Notes: generated by a model from the sequence alone, not told the origin. Counted from the stretch's first letter, positions 19,595 through 29,334 are shown. The stretch is DNA of 34,652 bases from a virus (IMGVR_UViG_3300046660_000184:1-34652); one strand, 5' to 3'. Made by a program: numbers and translations.

Positions 19595-22002
19595 CCGACA
19601 TTGAGAAACTCGTCGTGCAGCTCTCCGCTGACTTCAAGAAGTTTGAAAACGCGCTGAATCGTCAGACGAACCAGGCCAACAAGCAGTTTCGGGCGATCGA
19701 AAAGCGTGCCGTAGAGTTGAATAAGAACCTCTCGAATTCATTCTCTGTCCTGGGATCGAACGTCGCAAAGGCCTTCGCGCTCATCGGTGGCGCCAAGGGC
19801 CTTCAGGAACTGTCCGATTCTGCGGTCAAGATCGAGAATGCCATGAAGGTTGCCGGTCTCTCCGGTGACGATCTGACGAAAACTCTGGATCAGCTTTATG
19901 GGGTCGCGCTGAAAAACCACATTCCGATAGAGGCCTTGGCGCAGCTTTACAGCAGGGTCTCCCTTCAGCAGAAGGAACTGGGCGCGTCCAGTCAGCAACT
20001 GGTTGGCTTCACTGATCTCGTCGGCAAGGCGCTGCGTGTGTCGGGGACCGACGCGACCGAAGCGGCCGGCCCCATGCTGCAGTTGGCGCAGGCACTCGGT
20101 AGCGGCACTGTTCATGCCGAAGAATTCAATTCCATCATCGAAGGGATGCCCGCTCTGGCCCAGGCCGCCGCGAAAGGCATTAAGCAGGCCAACGGCTCCG
20201 TTGCCGAGTTGAAGAACCTTGTTAATAGCGGGAAGCTCTCCAGCCGGGCTTTGTTCGACGGCATTATTGCCGGCGCTTCCGATCTGGACACCAAGCTTGC
20301 CGGCACGCAGACGACGATCGGTCAGGCATTTACCGATTTGCGAACCTCGCTCACGAGGGCGGTTGGCGAATTCAACAAGGCATCCGGCGCTGGCGCCGCT
20401 GCTGTTGGGGTCATCGAGATCGCTGTAACAAAGATAAACCAGCTGGATTTCAACCAGCTGACCGAGAACATCAAGGCCGTTATCGCATGGTTGAATAGTC
20501 TCGGAGCGGCCTACAACAACATTCTGACGCAATCCTCCCAATCTGGCGCCTCGCTTCGTCAACAGTTCGATGATTTTGCCAAATCGATCAACGGCGGGAA
20601 GCCGCTGATCAGCCTTGGCGCTGCGTTTTCGAGTGATACGATCGACGTAGAAAAGCTCAGCCGAGAACGTGACGAGCGTCAAAAGAACGCGGATGTCGAC
20701 CGCTTGAAAGCCCTGCAGGATCAGCTCGATGCGGCGCAAGAACTACAAAAAGCAATGGGCATTCCGGTCAACAATGAAGCGAATGTCGAGATCGTTCGGC
20801 AGATGGATGCCATTCGGGACAGAACGAACGCCGCTAAGGATGCTGTCGTATCGCTTCAGGATGCTTCGAAGTCGACCGCCGGACCGCAGGGGCCTCCGGA
20901 TCTGCGTAAGTTCCAGAAATCGGAGGGCTTCAAGGATGAGCTGGCGCCAAGCCCTCCTGTCGATATCACGGACAAGAAGTACGCGACGACCGGAACCAAG
21001 ACCGCGAAAACGAAATCTGGCGGAGCTGACGCGAAGGCCTATGATCGCGAAGTGCGTCAGATTACGGAACGCACCAATGTTCTCAACGCGCAGACGGCCG
21101 CACAAGAAAAGCTCAATCCCTATATCAACGACTACGGCTATGCGGCCGAGAAAGCCGCAACAGCGCAGGAGTTGCTGGCGGCGTCCCAACGTACCGGCAA
21201 TGCGGCCGGAAAGGAGCTCACGGACGTCAATCAGCTTCTGAGCGGAGATTTTTCGAAGTTGACTCCGGCGGCCCGCGCTCAGGCGGAGGCAATGCTCGCA
21301 TTGGCTGATGCGAGCGGCCGTGCTTCGGCGAAGTCTCAGCAACTTCAGGATAGCCAAGATAAGCTCAAGCAGACGATGGAAGATTGGCGCGCCACCAGCA
21401 AGGATGCGTCCGAGGGCTTCGTTAAAGATCTGATCGAGGGAAAATCAGCCGTCGAGGCACTAGGCGGCGCACTGGAAAAGATCGGCGAAAAGCTACTCGA
21501 TAGCGCCTTCGACTCACTATTTGGCGCGTCGGGCACAAACAACTGGTTCTCGAAACTCTGGTCCTCAATCGGCCTGAAGGATGGCGGTCCAGTGAAGCTG
21601 GCCGGGGGTGGTTCCGTTCGCGGGCCGGGTGGTCCGCGCGATGACAAGATCCCGGCAATGCTTTCCGATGGCGAGTTTGTGATCAATGCGGCTGCGACGA
21701 AAAAGAACCGGGCGCTTCTTGAAGCAATCAACAATGGGCGTGTCCTGCGCCGCGCTGATGGCGGCATGATTTCGGCGCCAAGCCTTCCGAGCCCGTCTCG
21801 GATCGCGTCCACCGCCAGATCAGAAGCGGCAAACTCCTTCACCTATGCGCCGGTCATTGATGCGCGCGGGGCCGATGCCGCGGCGGTTGCGCGGCTAGAG
21901 CAGGCGCAGATCAGGGCCAATCAGGATTTCGAGGCCAGAACGCTATTGACGATCCGCAAGGCCAATAAAGCCGGCGTCAAATTGGGGAAGTTTCACTCGT
22001 GA
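19585..22002 (+). CDS. Tape measure protein
   Basis: The 805-residue protein sets tail length and is ejected with the DNA. The N-terminal part (LVVQLSADFKKFENALNRQTNQANKQFRAIEKRAVELN) is coiled coil. The region at about 80-220 has the tape-measure N-terminal domain (ENAMKVAGLSGDDLTKTLDQLYGVALKNHIPIEALAQLYSRVSLQQKELGAS and HAEEFNSIIEGMPALAQAAAKGI). Long Ala/Lys/Gln helices follow. Near the C-terminus GGPVKLAGGGSVRGPGGPRDDKIPAMLSDGEFVINAAATKK is typical of alphaproteobacterial phages. At about 2.4 kb it predicts a medium-length siphovirus tail. The gene is preceded by the antisense lipoprotein gene. Confidence 0.93.
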   Translation: MPTTDIEKLVVQLSADFKKFENALNRQTNQANKQFRAIEKRAVELNKNLSNSFSVLGSNVAKAFALIGGAKGLQELSDSAVKIENAMKVAGLSGDDLTKTLDQLYGVALKNHIPIEALAQLYSRVSLQQKELGASSQQLVGFTDLVGKALRVSGTDATEAAGPMLQLAQALGSGTVHAEEFNSIIEGMPALAQAAAKGIKQANGSVAELKNLVNSGKLSSRALFDGIIAGASDLDTKLAGTQTTIGQAFTDLRTSLTRAVGEFNKASGAGAAAVGVIEIAVTKINQLDFNQLTENIKAVIAWLNSLGAAYNNILTQSSQSGASLRQQFDDFAKSINGGKPLISLGAAFSSDTIDVEKLSRERDERQKNADVDRLKALQDQLDAAQELQKAMGIPVNNEANVEIVRQMDAIRDRTNAAKDAVVSLQDASKSTAGPQGPPDLRKFQKSEGFKDELAPSPPVDITDKKYATTGTKTAKTKSGGADAKAYDREVRQITERTNVLNAQTAAQEKLNPYINDYGYAAEKAATAQELLAASQRTGNAAGKELTDVNQLLSGDFSKLTPAARAQAEAMLALADASGRASAKSQQLQDSQDKLKQTMEDWRATSKDASEGFVKDLIEGKSAVEALGGALEKIGEKLLDSAFDSLFGASGTNNWFSKLWSSIGLKDGGPVKLAGGGSVRGPGGPRDDKIPAMLSDGEFVINAAATKKNRALLEAINNGRVLRRADGGMISAPSLPSPSRIASTARSEAANSFTYAPVIDARGADAAAVARLEQAQIRANQDFEARTLLTIRKANKAGVKLGKFHS

Positions 22003-22631
22003 CGATTATCTTTCCTGTCGATTTCCTCTCCGACTTCCCTGGTTGGTCCACCGATTTCGATTTGCTCTATCGCCAGGAGCAAAGCCGCAGCGCCAACGGC
22101 AATACCTATGTGAAGGATCTCGGCTCGCCCTTGTGGAAGGCCACATATCAGTCGCGCAGCCTCTGGCCGAACGAACTGGACTATTGGCGGGCACGGCTGA
22201 AGGCGCTCGAAAATGGTTTGCAAACGTTCCGGGCATGGCCGATCAGCCGCACCTATCCGATAGCCTATCCGCGTGGATCGTGGCCGACTGGCGTGGCGTT
22301 TTCGGGGTCTGGCCAGGTCAACAGCATCAGCGGCAAATCCATGTCGCTGAAGGCATTGCCTGTCGGCTACGTTGTCAGCATCGGTGACTTTGTGCAGGTC
22401 GGCGGTGCGGATCTCTATCAGGCGCTGGAAAGCGTGACGGCGAACGCCTCCGGCATCACCGGATCATTCGAGGTTCGCCCCTATATCTGGCCAACATCGT
22501 TGGCGAACACGGCCGCCAAGCTAGCCAAGCCGTCCTGCGTCATGTCGCTGGTGCCGGATAGCCTTAGCAGCACCGCCACCCTGTCCGATGGTCGCGGTGC
22601 CATCACATTTCAAGCGATCGAGGCACGCTGA
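21999..22631 (+). CDS. Minor tail protein, distal-tail position
   Basis: 210 residues starting with GTG 21999, three bases of which overlap the tape-measure stop. The opening IIFPVDFLSDFPGWSTDFDLLYRQEQSRSANGNTYVKDLGSPLWKATYQSRSLWPNELDYWRARLKALENGLQTFRAW reads like the beta-rich proteins that follow the tape measure in rhizobial siphophages. The position matches the distal tail/baseplate hub. No enzymatic motif is seen. The stop overlaps the next start by one base. Confidence 0.75.
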   Translation: MTIIFPVDFLSDFPGWSTDFDLLYRQEQSRSANGNTYVKDLGSPLWKATYQSRSLWPNELDYWRARLKALENGLQTFRAWPISRTYPIAYPRGSWPTGVAFSGSGQVNSISGKSMSLKALPVGYVVSIGDFVQVGGADLYQALESVTANASGITGSFEVRPYIWPTSLANTAAKLAKPSCVMSLVPDSLSSTATLSDGRGAITFQAIEAR

Positions 22632-23308
22632 TGCGCGCGATATCAGCAGAAAACAACGCGGCACTACAGGCGCGGCGCCTGGTGGCGCGCGACTTCCTGT
22701 GGCTCAAGGTCAAGACGCTCGATACCGGAGCGCCTTTCGAATATGGCTTTTGGAACGATGTTGGTAGCGTCACGGCGCAGGTGCTCGATCCAAATACGGG
22801 CGTCGCCGTTTCACGCAACTTCGAGGGCAGCGGCACGCTGATTTCCGTCGCCGATATTCCGCTGACATCCGATCTTGCGGCGCAGAGCGTCAGCGTCGCA
22901 ATGTCACAGATCGATGAAGGCGTTGCCAACATCGTGCGCGGTTATGAACTGAAGCAGGCGGCCGTCGAGATCTATCGTGGCATGTTCAATCCTGACAGCC
23001 GCCAGATGGTAGCGCCGGCATTCTCACGCTTTATTGGCTTCGTCGATGTCGTCAATATCCAAACGCCCAAAGAAGGCGAAGCCGGCAGCATCGAACTCAC
23101 CTGCGTTTCGCATGCGCAAGAACTGGGCCGCAGTAATCCAGATACACGCTCGCACGATAGCCAGTTGCTGAGATCCGCGACCGACAATTTCTATCAGGAT
23201 ACGACCACGGTCGGGGACTGGCAGTTCTTCTGGGGTCGCAAAGCCGGCAAGATCGAGACAGCGGCGGCGCAGCGCATCTCCGCAAGCATCAAGGCCGCCA
23301 ATCGATGA
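22631..23308 (+). CDS. Minor tail/baseplate protein (DUF2163-like, tentative)
   Basis: 225 residues. The central part (LISVADIPLTSDLAAQSVSVAMSQIDEGVANIVRGYELKQAAVEIYRGMFNPDSRQMVAPAFSRFIGFVDVVNIQTPKEGEAGSIELTCVSHAQELGRSNPDTRSHDSQLLRSATDNFYQD) is the conserved pattern of the second baseplate protein after the tape measure in many alphaproteobacterial phages, comparable in place to gene-transfer-agent gp13. It lies between two other tail genes, coupled at both ends by overlaps. Confidence 0.75.
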   Translation: MRAISAENNAALQARRLVARDFLWLKVKTLDTGAPFEYGFWNDVGSVTAQVLDPNTGVAVSRNFEGSGTLISVADIPLTSDLAAQSVSVAMSQIDEGVANIVRGYELKQAAVEIYRGMFNPDSRQMVAPAFSRFIGFVDVVNIQTPKEGEAGSIELTCVSHAQELGRSNPDTRSHDSQLLRSATDNFYQDTTTVGDWQFFWGRKAGKIETAAAQRISASIKAANR

Positions 23309-23739
23309 TCCGATCAGCGATCGCCAGCGATAAGGTGCGGGTACTGGTCATGGCGAAGGCTTTTCATGAGGCTTCGGGCGTGCCGCTTCCGTTTTCGGCC
23401 GCTGCGGCTTCCGTGCTGTTCGATGCGACGCTGGTCGACGGCAACCGGCTATGCCTGATCTATGAGTGCGACGGTATCGCGCGTGGCGTCCTCGCCGCCG
23501 TAGCAGCAACCCATCATCTCGCGCCGGTCAAGGTTGCATCTGAAATTATCTGGTGGATCGATCCGGCCTGGCGCGGCCTTGCGGCGACCAGGATGCTTGC
23601 CGCCTACGAGCAATGGGCGGTCGAACGTGAATGCCAGTTTATCGGTATGGTCGGCCTGGGCGCCGATCCGGCCGTTTCTAAGCTCTATGCGCGACGCGGC
23701 TATCAGGCCGTCGAACGTCACTTCCTGATGCCTCTTTAA
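23305..23739 (+). CDS. GNAT-type N-acetyltransferase-like tail-module protein
   Basis: 144 residues, ATGA-coupled to the previous gene. The layout follows the GNAT fold: a first helix region, a beta strand with CLIYECDGIARGVLAAV, then EIIWWIDPAWRGLAATRMLAAYEQWA (motif A with the acetyl-CoA loop RGLAAT) and CQFIGMVGLGADPAVSKLYARRGYQAVERHF (motif B with the YARRGY signature). Such a gene between the baseplate proteins takes the place of the NlpC/P60-type cell-wall peptidase of many siphophages. The substrate is unknown. Confidence 0.8.
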   Translation: MIRSAIASDKVRVLVMAKAFHEASGVPLPFSAAAASVLFDATLVDGNRLCLIYECDGIARGVLAAVAATHHLAPVKVASEIIWWIDPAWRGLAATRMLAAYEQWAVERECQFIGMVGLGADPAVSKLYARRGYQAVERHFLMPL

Positions 23740-23754
23740 AGAGACCTCCATTTC

Positions 23755-26700
23755 ATGGCTGTATTTACAACCGCTTTCGTTGCGGGCGCGCTCGGCGTTG
23801 CTTCAACGTCGCTGGCAGCGACCGTATCCGCCTTTGCGCTCAATGCGGCAGTTGGCATCGGCGTCAGCATGCTTGCGCAGCAATTGCAAAAATCCGGTTC
23901 CGCCAGTCAGCAGACGAATGGCGTCAATGGGACATTGCAGGCTGGGGGAGACGTTGCTCGCTCGTTCATTATGGGGCGTCGCACGACGGCCGGTTCACTG
24001 GTCTATGCGAATACTTGGGGGCAGGCCAGCAAGACGCCGAACGCCTATTTCACGCAGGTCATCGCGCTCTCGGATATGCTGATCAGGACGATATCGGCAT
24101 TCTGGGTCAATGGTTCCCCCGTCACCGTCGATACCAGCGACACAAGCTATGGCGATTGGGGTTATCCGGTAACGGAGTTCAATACCGGCAACAACAACCA
24201 TATGTGGATCAAGTTCTACGACGGCAGCCAGACCATCGCTGATCCCTTCCTGGTTAACACGGTTTCGAGCACAGATAGGCCGTATGAGAATACTCGTGTC
24301 GGAACCGGCGTCGCCTACGCTATTGTCACGTCGCAGGCAAATGATGAGCTATTCACCGGATTCCCGACCTTCCGCTTCGAAGTTCAGGGCGCTCCGCTTT
24401 ACGACCTTACGAAGGACAGCACGACGGGAGGCAGCGGCGCGCAGCGTTGGGCTGATCCCAGTACATGGGGCGGCGATGGCGACGATCTGCCTGTCGTGCA
24501 AATCTACAATCTTCTGCGCGGGATCACCTATGGAGGCGATTGGCTTTATGGCTTGCAGACCATCACCGCGCCGCGCCTGCCCGCAGCTGACTGGATTGTC
24601 CAGATCAATAAATGCCGTGCCGCAATAGACGGTCCAAGCGGGCCGGAGGCAACATACCTGACCGGGATCGAGGTTTCCGTCGATACGGAAATCAGCGAGA
24701 CCGTCCAAAGCCTACTCACTGGCTCTCAGGGCAAGCTCATCGAGACCGGTGGCTTCTACAAGGTTCGCGTCGGCGAGCCCGGCGCCTCGGTCTATCCTTT
24801 TTCGGACGGTGACATTCTTTCGACGGAAGAGCAGTCATTCACGCCGTTTTTCGGCCTGGCCGATACAGTCAATGGCGTTTCCGCGACCTATCCAGAGCCG
24901 GCTGAGGCATGGAACACAAAGCCCGCGCCGCCGCTTTATAACGCCACCTTTGAAGCTCAGGACGGCAATCGCCGACTAATGACCAGCGTCGACCTCAACA
25001 TGGTCTACCGCTCGTCGCAGGTGCAGCGGATCATGCTATCCGCGCTCAATGAGGCGCGCCGCGCCCGGCGGCATACGTTCGTGCTACCGCCGCAGGCGTG
25101 GGTACTTGAGCCAGGCGATATCGTCAGCTTTACATCGAATCGAAATGGCTATGCTGCGAAGCTCTTCCGGGTCGATGGCATTGCCGACCATGCCAATCTG
25201 GATGTGACCCTCGACCTGACCGAAGTCGATCCTTCGGATTACGATTGGGATCAGGATCACGACTACAAGCCGCCAGTCTTCGCGCCGCTCGGGCCGGTGA
25301 TGCCGCCGGCACAGCCGATGTATGGCTGGCAGGTTGAGCCCGCGACGATCAACGACAGCAGCGGTGTGCCATGGCGCCCGTCGATCAAGGTCAGCTGTGC
25401 ACCCGATCAGACGGATATCAGCAATGTGTGGGTGCAGGTGCGCCTCGCGTCAACCGGCGACATCGTTTTCGACAGTGATTCCACTCGCTACGAAGCGCCC
25501 TATAGTTGGGTCCTGAATGCCAACTTCAAGGGCAGCACCGATTATGAGGCGCGCGGCAGGTTCATCCCCTCGGGAACGCGGGTGACGAACTGGTCGGACT
25601 GGCTGCCGGTGACCACGCCGAATGTTGTCGTCACTGATCTGATCGTCGATCTGCAGCACGTCAAGAACGACATTCTCGATCGCTTCAAGGGCTTGCAAAA
25701 GGAACTGCTGGACGTGCGCCCGCTCGTCGAGCAGCTGCTGATCAACACGCAGTTCTCTGACGCTGTCCTGAACGAAGCGCAGCGCAGCCTGGTTGCCTCT
25801 GTTGGACAGAGCAACGCCACCTTTACTGAGAATATTCAGGTGGTCGCCGACGCTGCCAATGCCGCAGCAAGCCAGGTCGTCACCCTGACGGCCACGGTCG
25901 CGGACAATAAGGCGCAGGCCGATACTCAGATTGCTGTCGTGACCGGCGTCGCCAATGCCGCCGCCGCGCAGGCGACGACGCTTTCGGCCACGGTCGGCGA
26001 TCTCTCCGCTCAGGGGTTGGTGAAGTTCTCTGTTGCGGCCGATCAGACCGGCGTCAATTCCCGCTTCTCGATCGCGCTTAGAACCTCCGTGGGGGCGAGC
26101 TATGTCGAGAGCGGCATGTTCCTCGAAATCTACACTGTCGGCGGCGTGCAGAAGTCCCGCTTTTCCGTCATGGCTGATCAGTTCAGCGTGCTCAATCCCG
26201 ACAGCATCGGTACGTCCTACCTGCCGCTGGTGTTCCAAGGCGGTGTTCTGAAACTGCAAAACGTCAAGGTAGAATGGGCAGATATCGTCAATGCGACGAT
26301 TTCGTCGGCTCAGATCCAGGATGGCGCGATCACCAACGCAAAGATCGCCAACGCAGCCATTACCAACGCGAAGATAGGCAGTCTTCAGGTCACGACGTCT
26401 AACCTCGATTTCAACCAGATCACCGACACGGCAAGCAATAATCGCACGGGAAATGGTGTGGCTGGCGGCGAAACGGATCTTGGCGCGCGCTGGACTATTT
26501 CTAACCCAAATCCGAATCCTGTTCTGACGTCGATTCAATGGACTATTCAGGTGACGGGGAACACGACGACCTACGTCAAGCTCATGGATTTCACGACGGG
26601 ATCCGAGCTTGCCCGTCTCAGTGTCACAGGTACAGGCAGTGGTACGCAAACAAATTCTGGTCAGGTGATGCTCATTGAGCCACGCCCTGGAGCGGCCGGC

Positions 26701-26781
26701 ACGTATCAGTATGGCTTCGTCGTGTACTCCGGCGCCCTCAACGTCAGTGCCACCGTCACCCAATTGTGGTGGAAACGATAA
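23755..26781 (+). CDS. Tail tip/host specificity protein (gpJ-like)
   Basis: 1008 residues. The N-terminus carries a hydrophobic, Ala-rich segment (about 4-45), then a beta-rich body typical of gpJ/TipJ tail-tip proteins (VARSFIMGRRTTAGSLVYANTWG, VSDTEISETVQSLLTGSQGKLIETGGFYKVRVG and QAWVLEPGDIVSFTSNRNGYAAKLFRVDGI patterns). A fibronectin-like stretch is visible around 520-630 (SGVPWRPSIKVSCAPDQ, EARGRFIPSGTRVTNWSDWLPVTT). The C-terminal third is a helical Ala-rich fibre (about 690-765) followed by ITNAKI repeats and a beta tip. It should contact the receptor and may decide host range. Confidence 0.88.
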   Translation: MAVFTTAFVAGALGVASTSLAATVSAFALNAAVGIGVSMLAQQLQKSGSASQQTNGVNGTLQAGGDVARSFIMGRRTTAGSLVYANTWGQASKTPNAYFTQVIALSDMLIRTISAFWVNGSPVTVDTSDTSYGDWGYPVTEFNTGNNNHMWIKFYDGSQTIADPFLVNTVSSTDRPYENTRVGTGVAYAIVTSQANDELFTGFPTFRFEVQGAPLYDLTKDSTTGGSGAQRWADPSTWGGDGDDLPVVQIYNLLRGITYGGDWLYGLQTITAPRLPAADWIVQINKCRAAIDGPSGPEATYLTGIEVSVDTEISETVQSLLTGSQGKLIETGGFYKVRVGEPGASVYPFSDGDILSTEEQSFTPFFGLADTVNGVSATYPEPAEAWNTKPAPPLYNATFEAQDGNRRLMTSVDLNMVYRSSQVQRIMLSALNEARRARRHTFVLPPQAWVLEPGDIVSFTSNRNGYAAKLFRVDGIADHANLDVTLDLTEVDPSDYDWDQDHDYKPPVFAPLGPVMPPAQPMYGWQVEPATINDSSGVPWRPSIKVSCAPDQTDISNVWVQVRLASTGDIVFDSDSTRYEAPYSWVLNANFKGSTDYEARGRFIPSGTRVTNWSDWLPVTTPNVVVTDLIVDLQHVKNDILDRFKGLQKELLDVRPLVEQLLINTQFSDAVLNEAQRSLVASVGQSNATFTENIQVVADAANAAASQVVTLTATVADNKAQADTQIAVVTGVANAAAAQATTLSATVGDLSAQGLVKFSVAADQTGVNSRFSIALRTSVGASYVESGMFLEIYTVGGVQKSRFSVMADQFSVLNPDSIGTSYLPLVFQGGVLKLQNVKVEWADIVNATISSAQIQDGAITNAKIANAAITNAKIGSLQVTTSNLDFNQITDTASNNRTGNGVAGGETDLGARWTISNPNPNPVLTSIQWTIQVTGNTTTYVKLMDFTTGSELARLSVTGTGSGTQTNSGQVMLIEPRPGAAGTYQYGFVVYSGALNVSATVTQLWWKR

Positions 26782-26793
26782 GGACGGAAATTC

Positions 26794-27972
26794 ATGACCA
26801 CACCCTATACAGTAGGCACGATCACCCTGACCAACGGCTCGGCCGTTGTTACCGGGGCTGGAACTGCGTGGCAGACCGCCCTTATCGTCGGCGGCATTAT
26901 CTATGCCGAGGCGGCTGGCGGCAATTCCATGCCTATCCTGACCGTCGATAGCGATACGCAGATCACGGCGGCCGTGAAATGGAAGGGGGCGACCGGCAGC
27001 TATTCCTACGCCCTGGTCATTGACACGGCCTATGACCGCCAGGTGCTGGCGAATGCGACAGCGTTGGCGCAGATCCTTCAGGCACTGCAAAAGCCGTCGG
27101 TCTCGGCGATTTCGGCTTTGACGCCGGCTGCGAACACATTCCCGTATTTTACGGGGGCGAACGTAGCCGCCTTGGGAAATTTGACGGTCTTCGCGCGCAG
27201 TCTCCTCGACGATGCTGACCAGCCGACAGCGCGCGCCACGCTCGGGTTAACTATTGGCACGACCGGTTCAGTGGTTGCCAAACTCGATGGTGCGAACACC
27301 TGGAGCGGCCGACAGACTATTTCTGTCGGAAACGCGACAACGTCCCAAGTCTTCCAATCTTGGATGCCAACCGATTATGCCACAGGCAAACCCCAGCTCG
27401 TCGTTACCAAGACTGCGACGGCCGCGACGTGGGCCATTGGTCTGTCTGACGGCACCAATAATGCGGGCACGCTGCAGCTTGATGCGGGCACCGTGTCGGT
27501 GCTCGGAAACTTCAGCGTTGCGGGGAGCGCCACATTTGCGCAACCGCTTCCGGCGGCAGCGATACCGGCAACGCTGACGGCCGATAAAGCATACCGCCAG
27601 GGCAATGCTCTGGGGACGGTTTCCCAATCCGGTGGCGTGCCGACCGGTGCGCTGATGGAGGCGGGCAGCAACTCCAATGGCGCCTACATGCGCTTTGCCA
27701 ACGGCATGCAGATATGCTGGACTAGTCAGATCGCCTTTACGGGATCTGGCGCAGGGCAGCGAAATGGAGCTTGGGGATTCCCGGCCGCCTTTTCTGCCTC
27801 TCCCGCCGTCTTCAATGTCCCGGACAATTTTGGCGAGGCCTTCACTTGCATCGGCGTGACCGGGTCAAACGCTCCGTCGACCACTGGCGTCACCCAGATC
27901 TCGATTAACGTGACGTCAGCGGGAGCTGGGACGGTGAATGCCCGGTTTGTCGCGATAGGAAGGTGGTTCTGA
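26794..27972 (+). CDS. Putative tail fibre protein
   Basis: 392 residues directly after the tail tip gene. The first ~90 residues (TVGTITLTNGSAVVTGAGTAWQTALIVGGIIYAEAAGGNSMPILTVDSDTQITAAVKWKGATGSYSYALVID) form an attachment domain I have seen at the start of rhizobial tail fibres. A middle region contains LLDDADQPTARATLGLTIGTTG, a common fibre motif. The C-terminus (GSNSNGAYMRFANGMQICWTSQIAFTGSGAG, ending FVAIGRWF) is a typical fibre-tip pattern. Function: host attachment. Confidence 0.82.
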   Translation: MTTPYTVGTITLTNGSAVVTGAGTAWQTALIVGGIIYAEAAGGNSMPILTVDSDTQITAAVKWKGATGSYSYALVIDTAYDRQVLANATALAQILQALQKPSVSAISALTPAANTFPYFTGANVAALGNLTVFARSLLDDADQPTARATLGLTIGTTGSVVAKLDGANTWSGRQTISVGNATTSQVFQSWMPTDYATGKPQLVVTKTATAATWAIGLSDGTNNAGTLQLDAGTVSVLGNFSVAGSATFAQPLPAAAIPATLTADKAYRQGNALGTVSQSGGVPTGALMEAGSNSNGAYMRFANGMQICWTSQIAFTGSGAGQRNGAWGFPAAFSASPAVFNVPDNFGEAFTCIGVTGSNAPSTTGVTQISINVTSAGAGTVNARFVAIGRWF

Positions 27973-28313
27973 TGAAAATAACCCTGTCTCCGCAGCGCAG
28001 GAATGATGTGCTCTCAATCAGCAAAAGTGGCGATGTCATTACGATCAATGGTGAAGTCTTCGACTTTTCCGCGCTGCCAAATGGCGCCTCGCTAGAGGCA
28101 TCCGAAATTCCCTGCGACTGGCTGTTTGGCACTATCGAGCGCGTCGACGGCGATTTGCACTTGCAAATTATTCTACCCCACGGGCCAAACCCGTCAGATG
28201 CGGTGGCGTTTCCTTCACCATTGACCAACCTCCAGGACGGACAGATCTCGCTTCCCGTCGACCTGGTCGTGAATGACGTATTGATTGAGGAGGTGACACA
28301 TGTGGACGGTTGA
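27972..28313 (+). CDS. Hypothetical protein after the tail fibre (113 aa)
   Basis: The start at 27972 overlaps the fibre stop by one base. The protein is acidic and beta-rich (ITLSPQRRNDVLSISKSGDVITINGEVFDFSALPNGASLEASEIPCDWLFGTIERVDGDLHLQIILPHG). Together with the next gene it forms a pair that commonly follows fibre genes in rhizobial phages, so a role in fibre assembly or as a fibre-associated protein is likely but unproven. Confidence 0.75.
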   Translation: MKITLSPQRRNDVLSISKSGDVITINGEVFDFSALPNGASLEASEIPCDWLFGTIERVDGDLHLQIILPHGPNPSDAVAFPSPLTNLQDGQISLPVDLVVNDVLIEEVTHVDG

Positions 28314-28641
28314 TCTTACCAAGGTCACAACGGCGGAGCAAAAAGTAGAGTTGATCATGGCCGCAACCTTGGCAACCTATACCAGCGCTATCGCCGCCAT
28401 GATGGACGTCAAAGCAAAATCGCGGCGCTATGATAACGCGCTATCGATCGCGACATATGTCGGCAGTGGCAATGCGGCATGGGCAGCCGAGGCTCAGGCT
28501 TTCGTGACCTGGCGTGATCAGATCTGGACCTATTGCTATGCCGAGTTGGAGAAGGTGCAGAACGGCGAACGCGAGCAGCCGACCATCAGCGCCTTTCTGA
28601 CTGAGCTGGAAACGCAGTTTCCAATGACCTGGCCGGCATAG
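28300..28641 (+). CDS. Tail fibre assembly-like protein (113 aa)
   Basis: ATG 28300 follows a strong GAGGAGGTGACAC site and overlaps the previous gene by 14 bases. The sequence is helical, with the C-terminal AEAQAFVTWRDQIWTYCYAELEKVQNGEREQPTISAFLTELETQFP resembling the tail of fibre assembly and XkdW-like proteins (Trp-rich helix with acidic end). Such chaperones fold or attach tail fibres. A gap of 60 bases separates it from the endolysin gene, marking the end of the tail module. Confidence 0.7.
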   Translation: MWTVDLTKVTTAEQKVELIMAATLATYTSAIAAMMDVKAKSRRYDNALSIATYVGSGNAAWAAEAQAFVTWRDQIWTYCYAELEKVQNGEREQPTISAFLTELETQFPMTWPA

Positions 28642-28701
28642 CCTCGGCCGAGCTGAACATCGCCGCATCACAACGGCAGAATCCATCAAAAGGAAAATAC
28701 C

Positions 28702-29334
28702 ATGGACCACGCGAAGTTCTTCGCGGCGGTGCGCCCGTCGTTGTTTGGCGGGCGGCTGTCGACAAATCAGGTCAACGGCATGTCTGCCATTCTTGACGCA
28801 TGGGAGACAAAGCCATTTGATGCCCGTTGGTTGGCGTACATGCTGGCGACGACCTATCACGAGACGGACAATACTATGTGCGCCATCTCGGAGAACCTGA
28901 GCTATTCGCCGGCCAGGTTGCTGGCGACCTTCCCGAAATACTTTACGGCCGCACAGGCTGCCGCCTATGCCCGCCAGCCGCAGCGCATCGCCAATCGCGC
29001 CTATGCGAACCGCATGGGAAATGGCAGCGAGGCCAGCGGCGACGGCTGGCGCTATCGTGGCCGTGGCCTGGTGCAGATAACCGGTCGGGACAATTACGCG
29101 AAATACGGCATCGCCGACAATCCGGACGATGCGCTCGATCCCGTCAAGGCCGTCGAGATCTTGTTCGACGGCATGACCAACGGCCGCTTCACCGGCAAAA
29201 AGCTTGCCGACTTCTTCAGTGCGGCGGTGAGCGATTGGACTGGTGCCCGCAAGATCATCAACGGCACTGACCGCGCCGTCGATATCGCCGGTTACGCCAA
29301 GAAGTTTGCCGCTGCGATCGAGGTAGCGCGCTGA
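28702..29334 (+). CDS. Endolysin, GH19 chitinase-like muramidase
   Basis: 210 residues after an AAAGGAAAATACC site. The GH19 core is visible: MLATTYHETDNTM with likely catalytic Glu54, then YRGRGLVQITGRDNYAKYG (118-136) forming the substrate cleft, and FSAAVSDWTGARKIINGTDRAVDIAGYAKKF near the end. It hydrolyses the peptidoglycan glycan backbone. No signal peptide is seen, so export depends on a holin. It overlaps the next gene by one base. Confidence 0.9.
   Translation: MDHAKFFAAVRPSLFGGRLSTNQVNGMSAILDAWETKPFDARWLAYMLATTYHETDNTMCAISENLSYSPARLLATFPKYFTAAQAAAYARQPQRIANRAYANRMGNGSEASGDGWRYRGRGLVQITGRDNYAKYGIADNPDDALDPVKAVEILFDGMTNGRFTGKKLADFFSAAVSDWTGARKIINGTDRAVDIAGYAKKFAAAIEVAR

Noticed and set aside
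19738-20739. 333-residue minus-strand frame
   Set aside because: Antisense to the tape measure gene; no ribosome site and no recognisable domain.
25450-27090. 546-residue open frame on the minus strand
   Set aside because: It is antisense to the tail tip and fibre genes, which read clearly as protein; long antisense frames are expected in GC-rich DNA. The translation has a scrambled, His/Arg-rich composition and no start signal.
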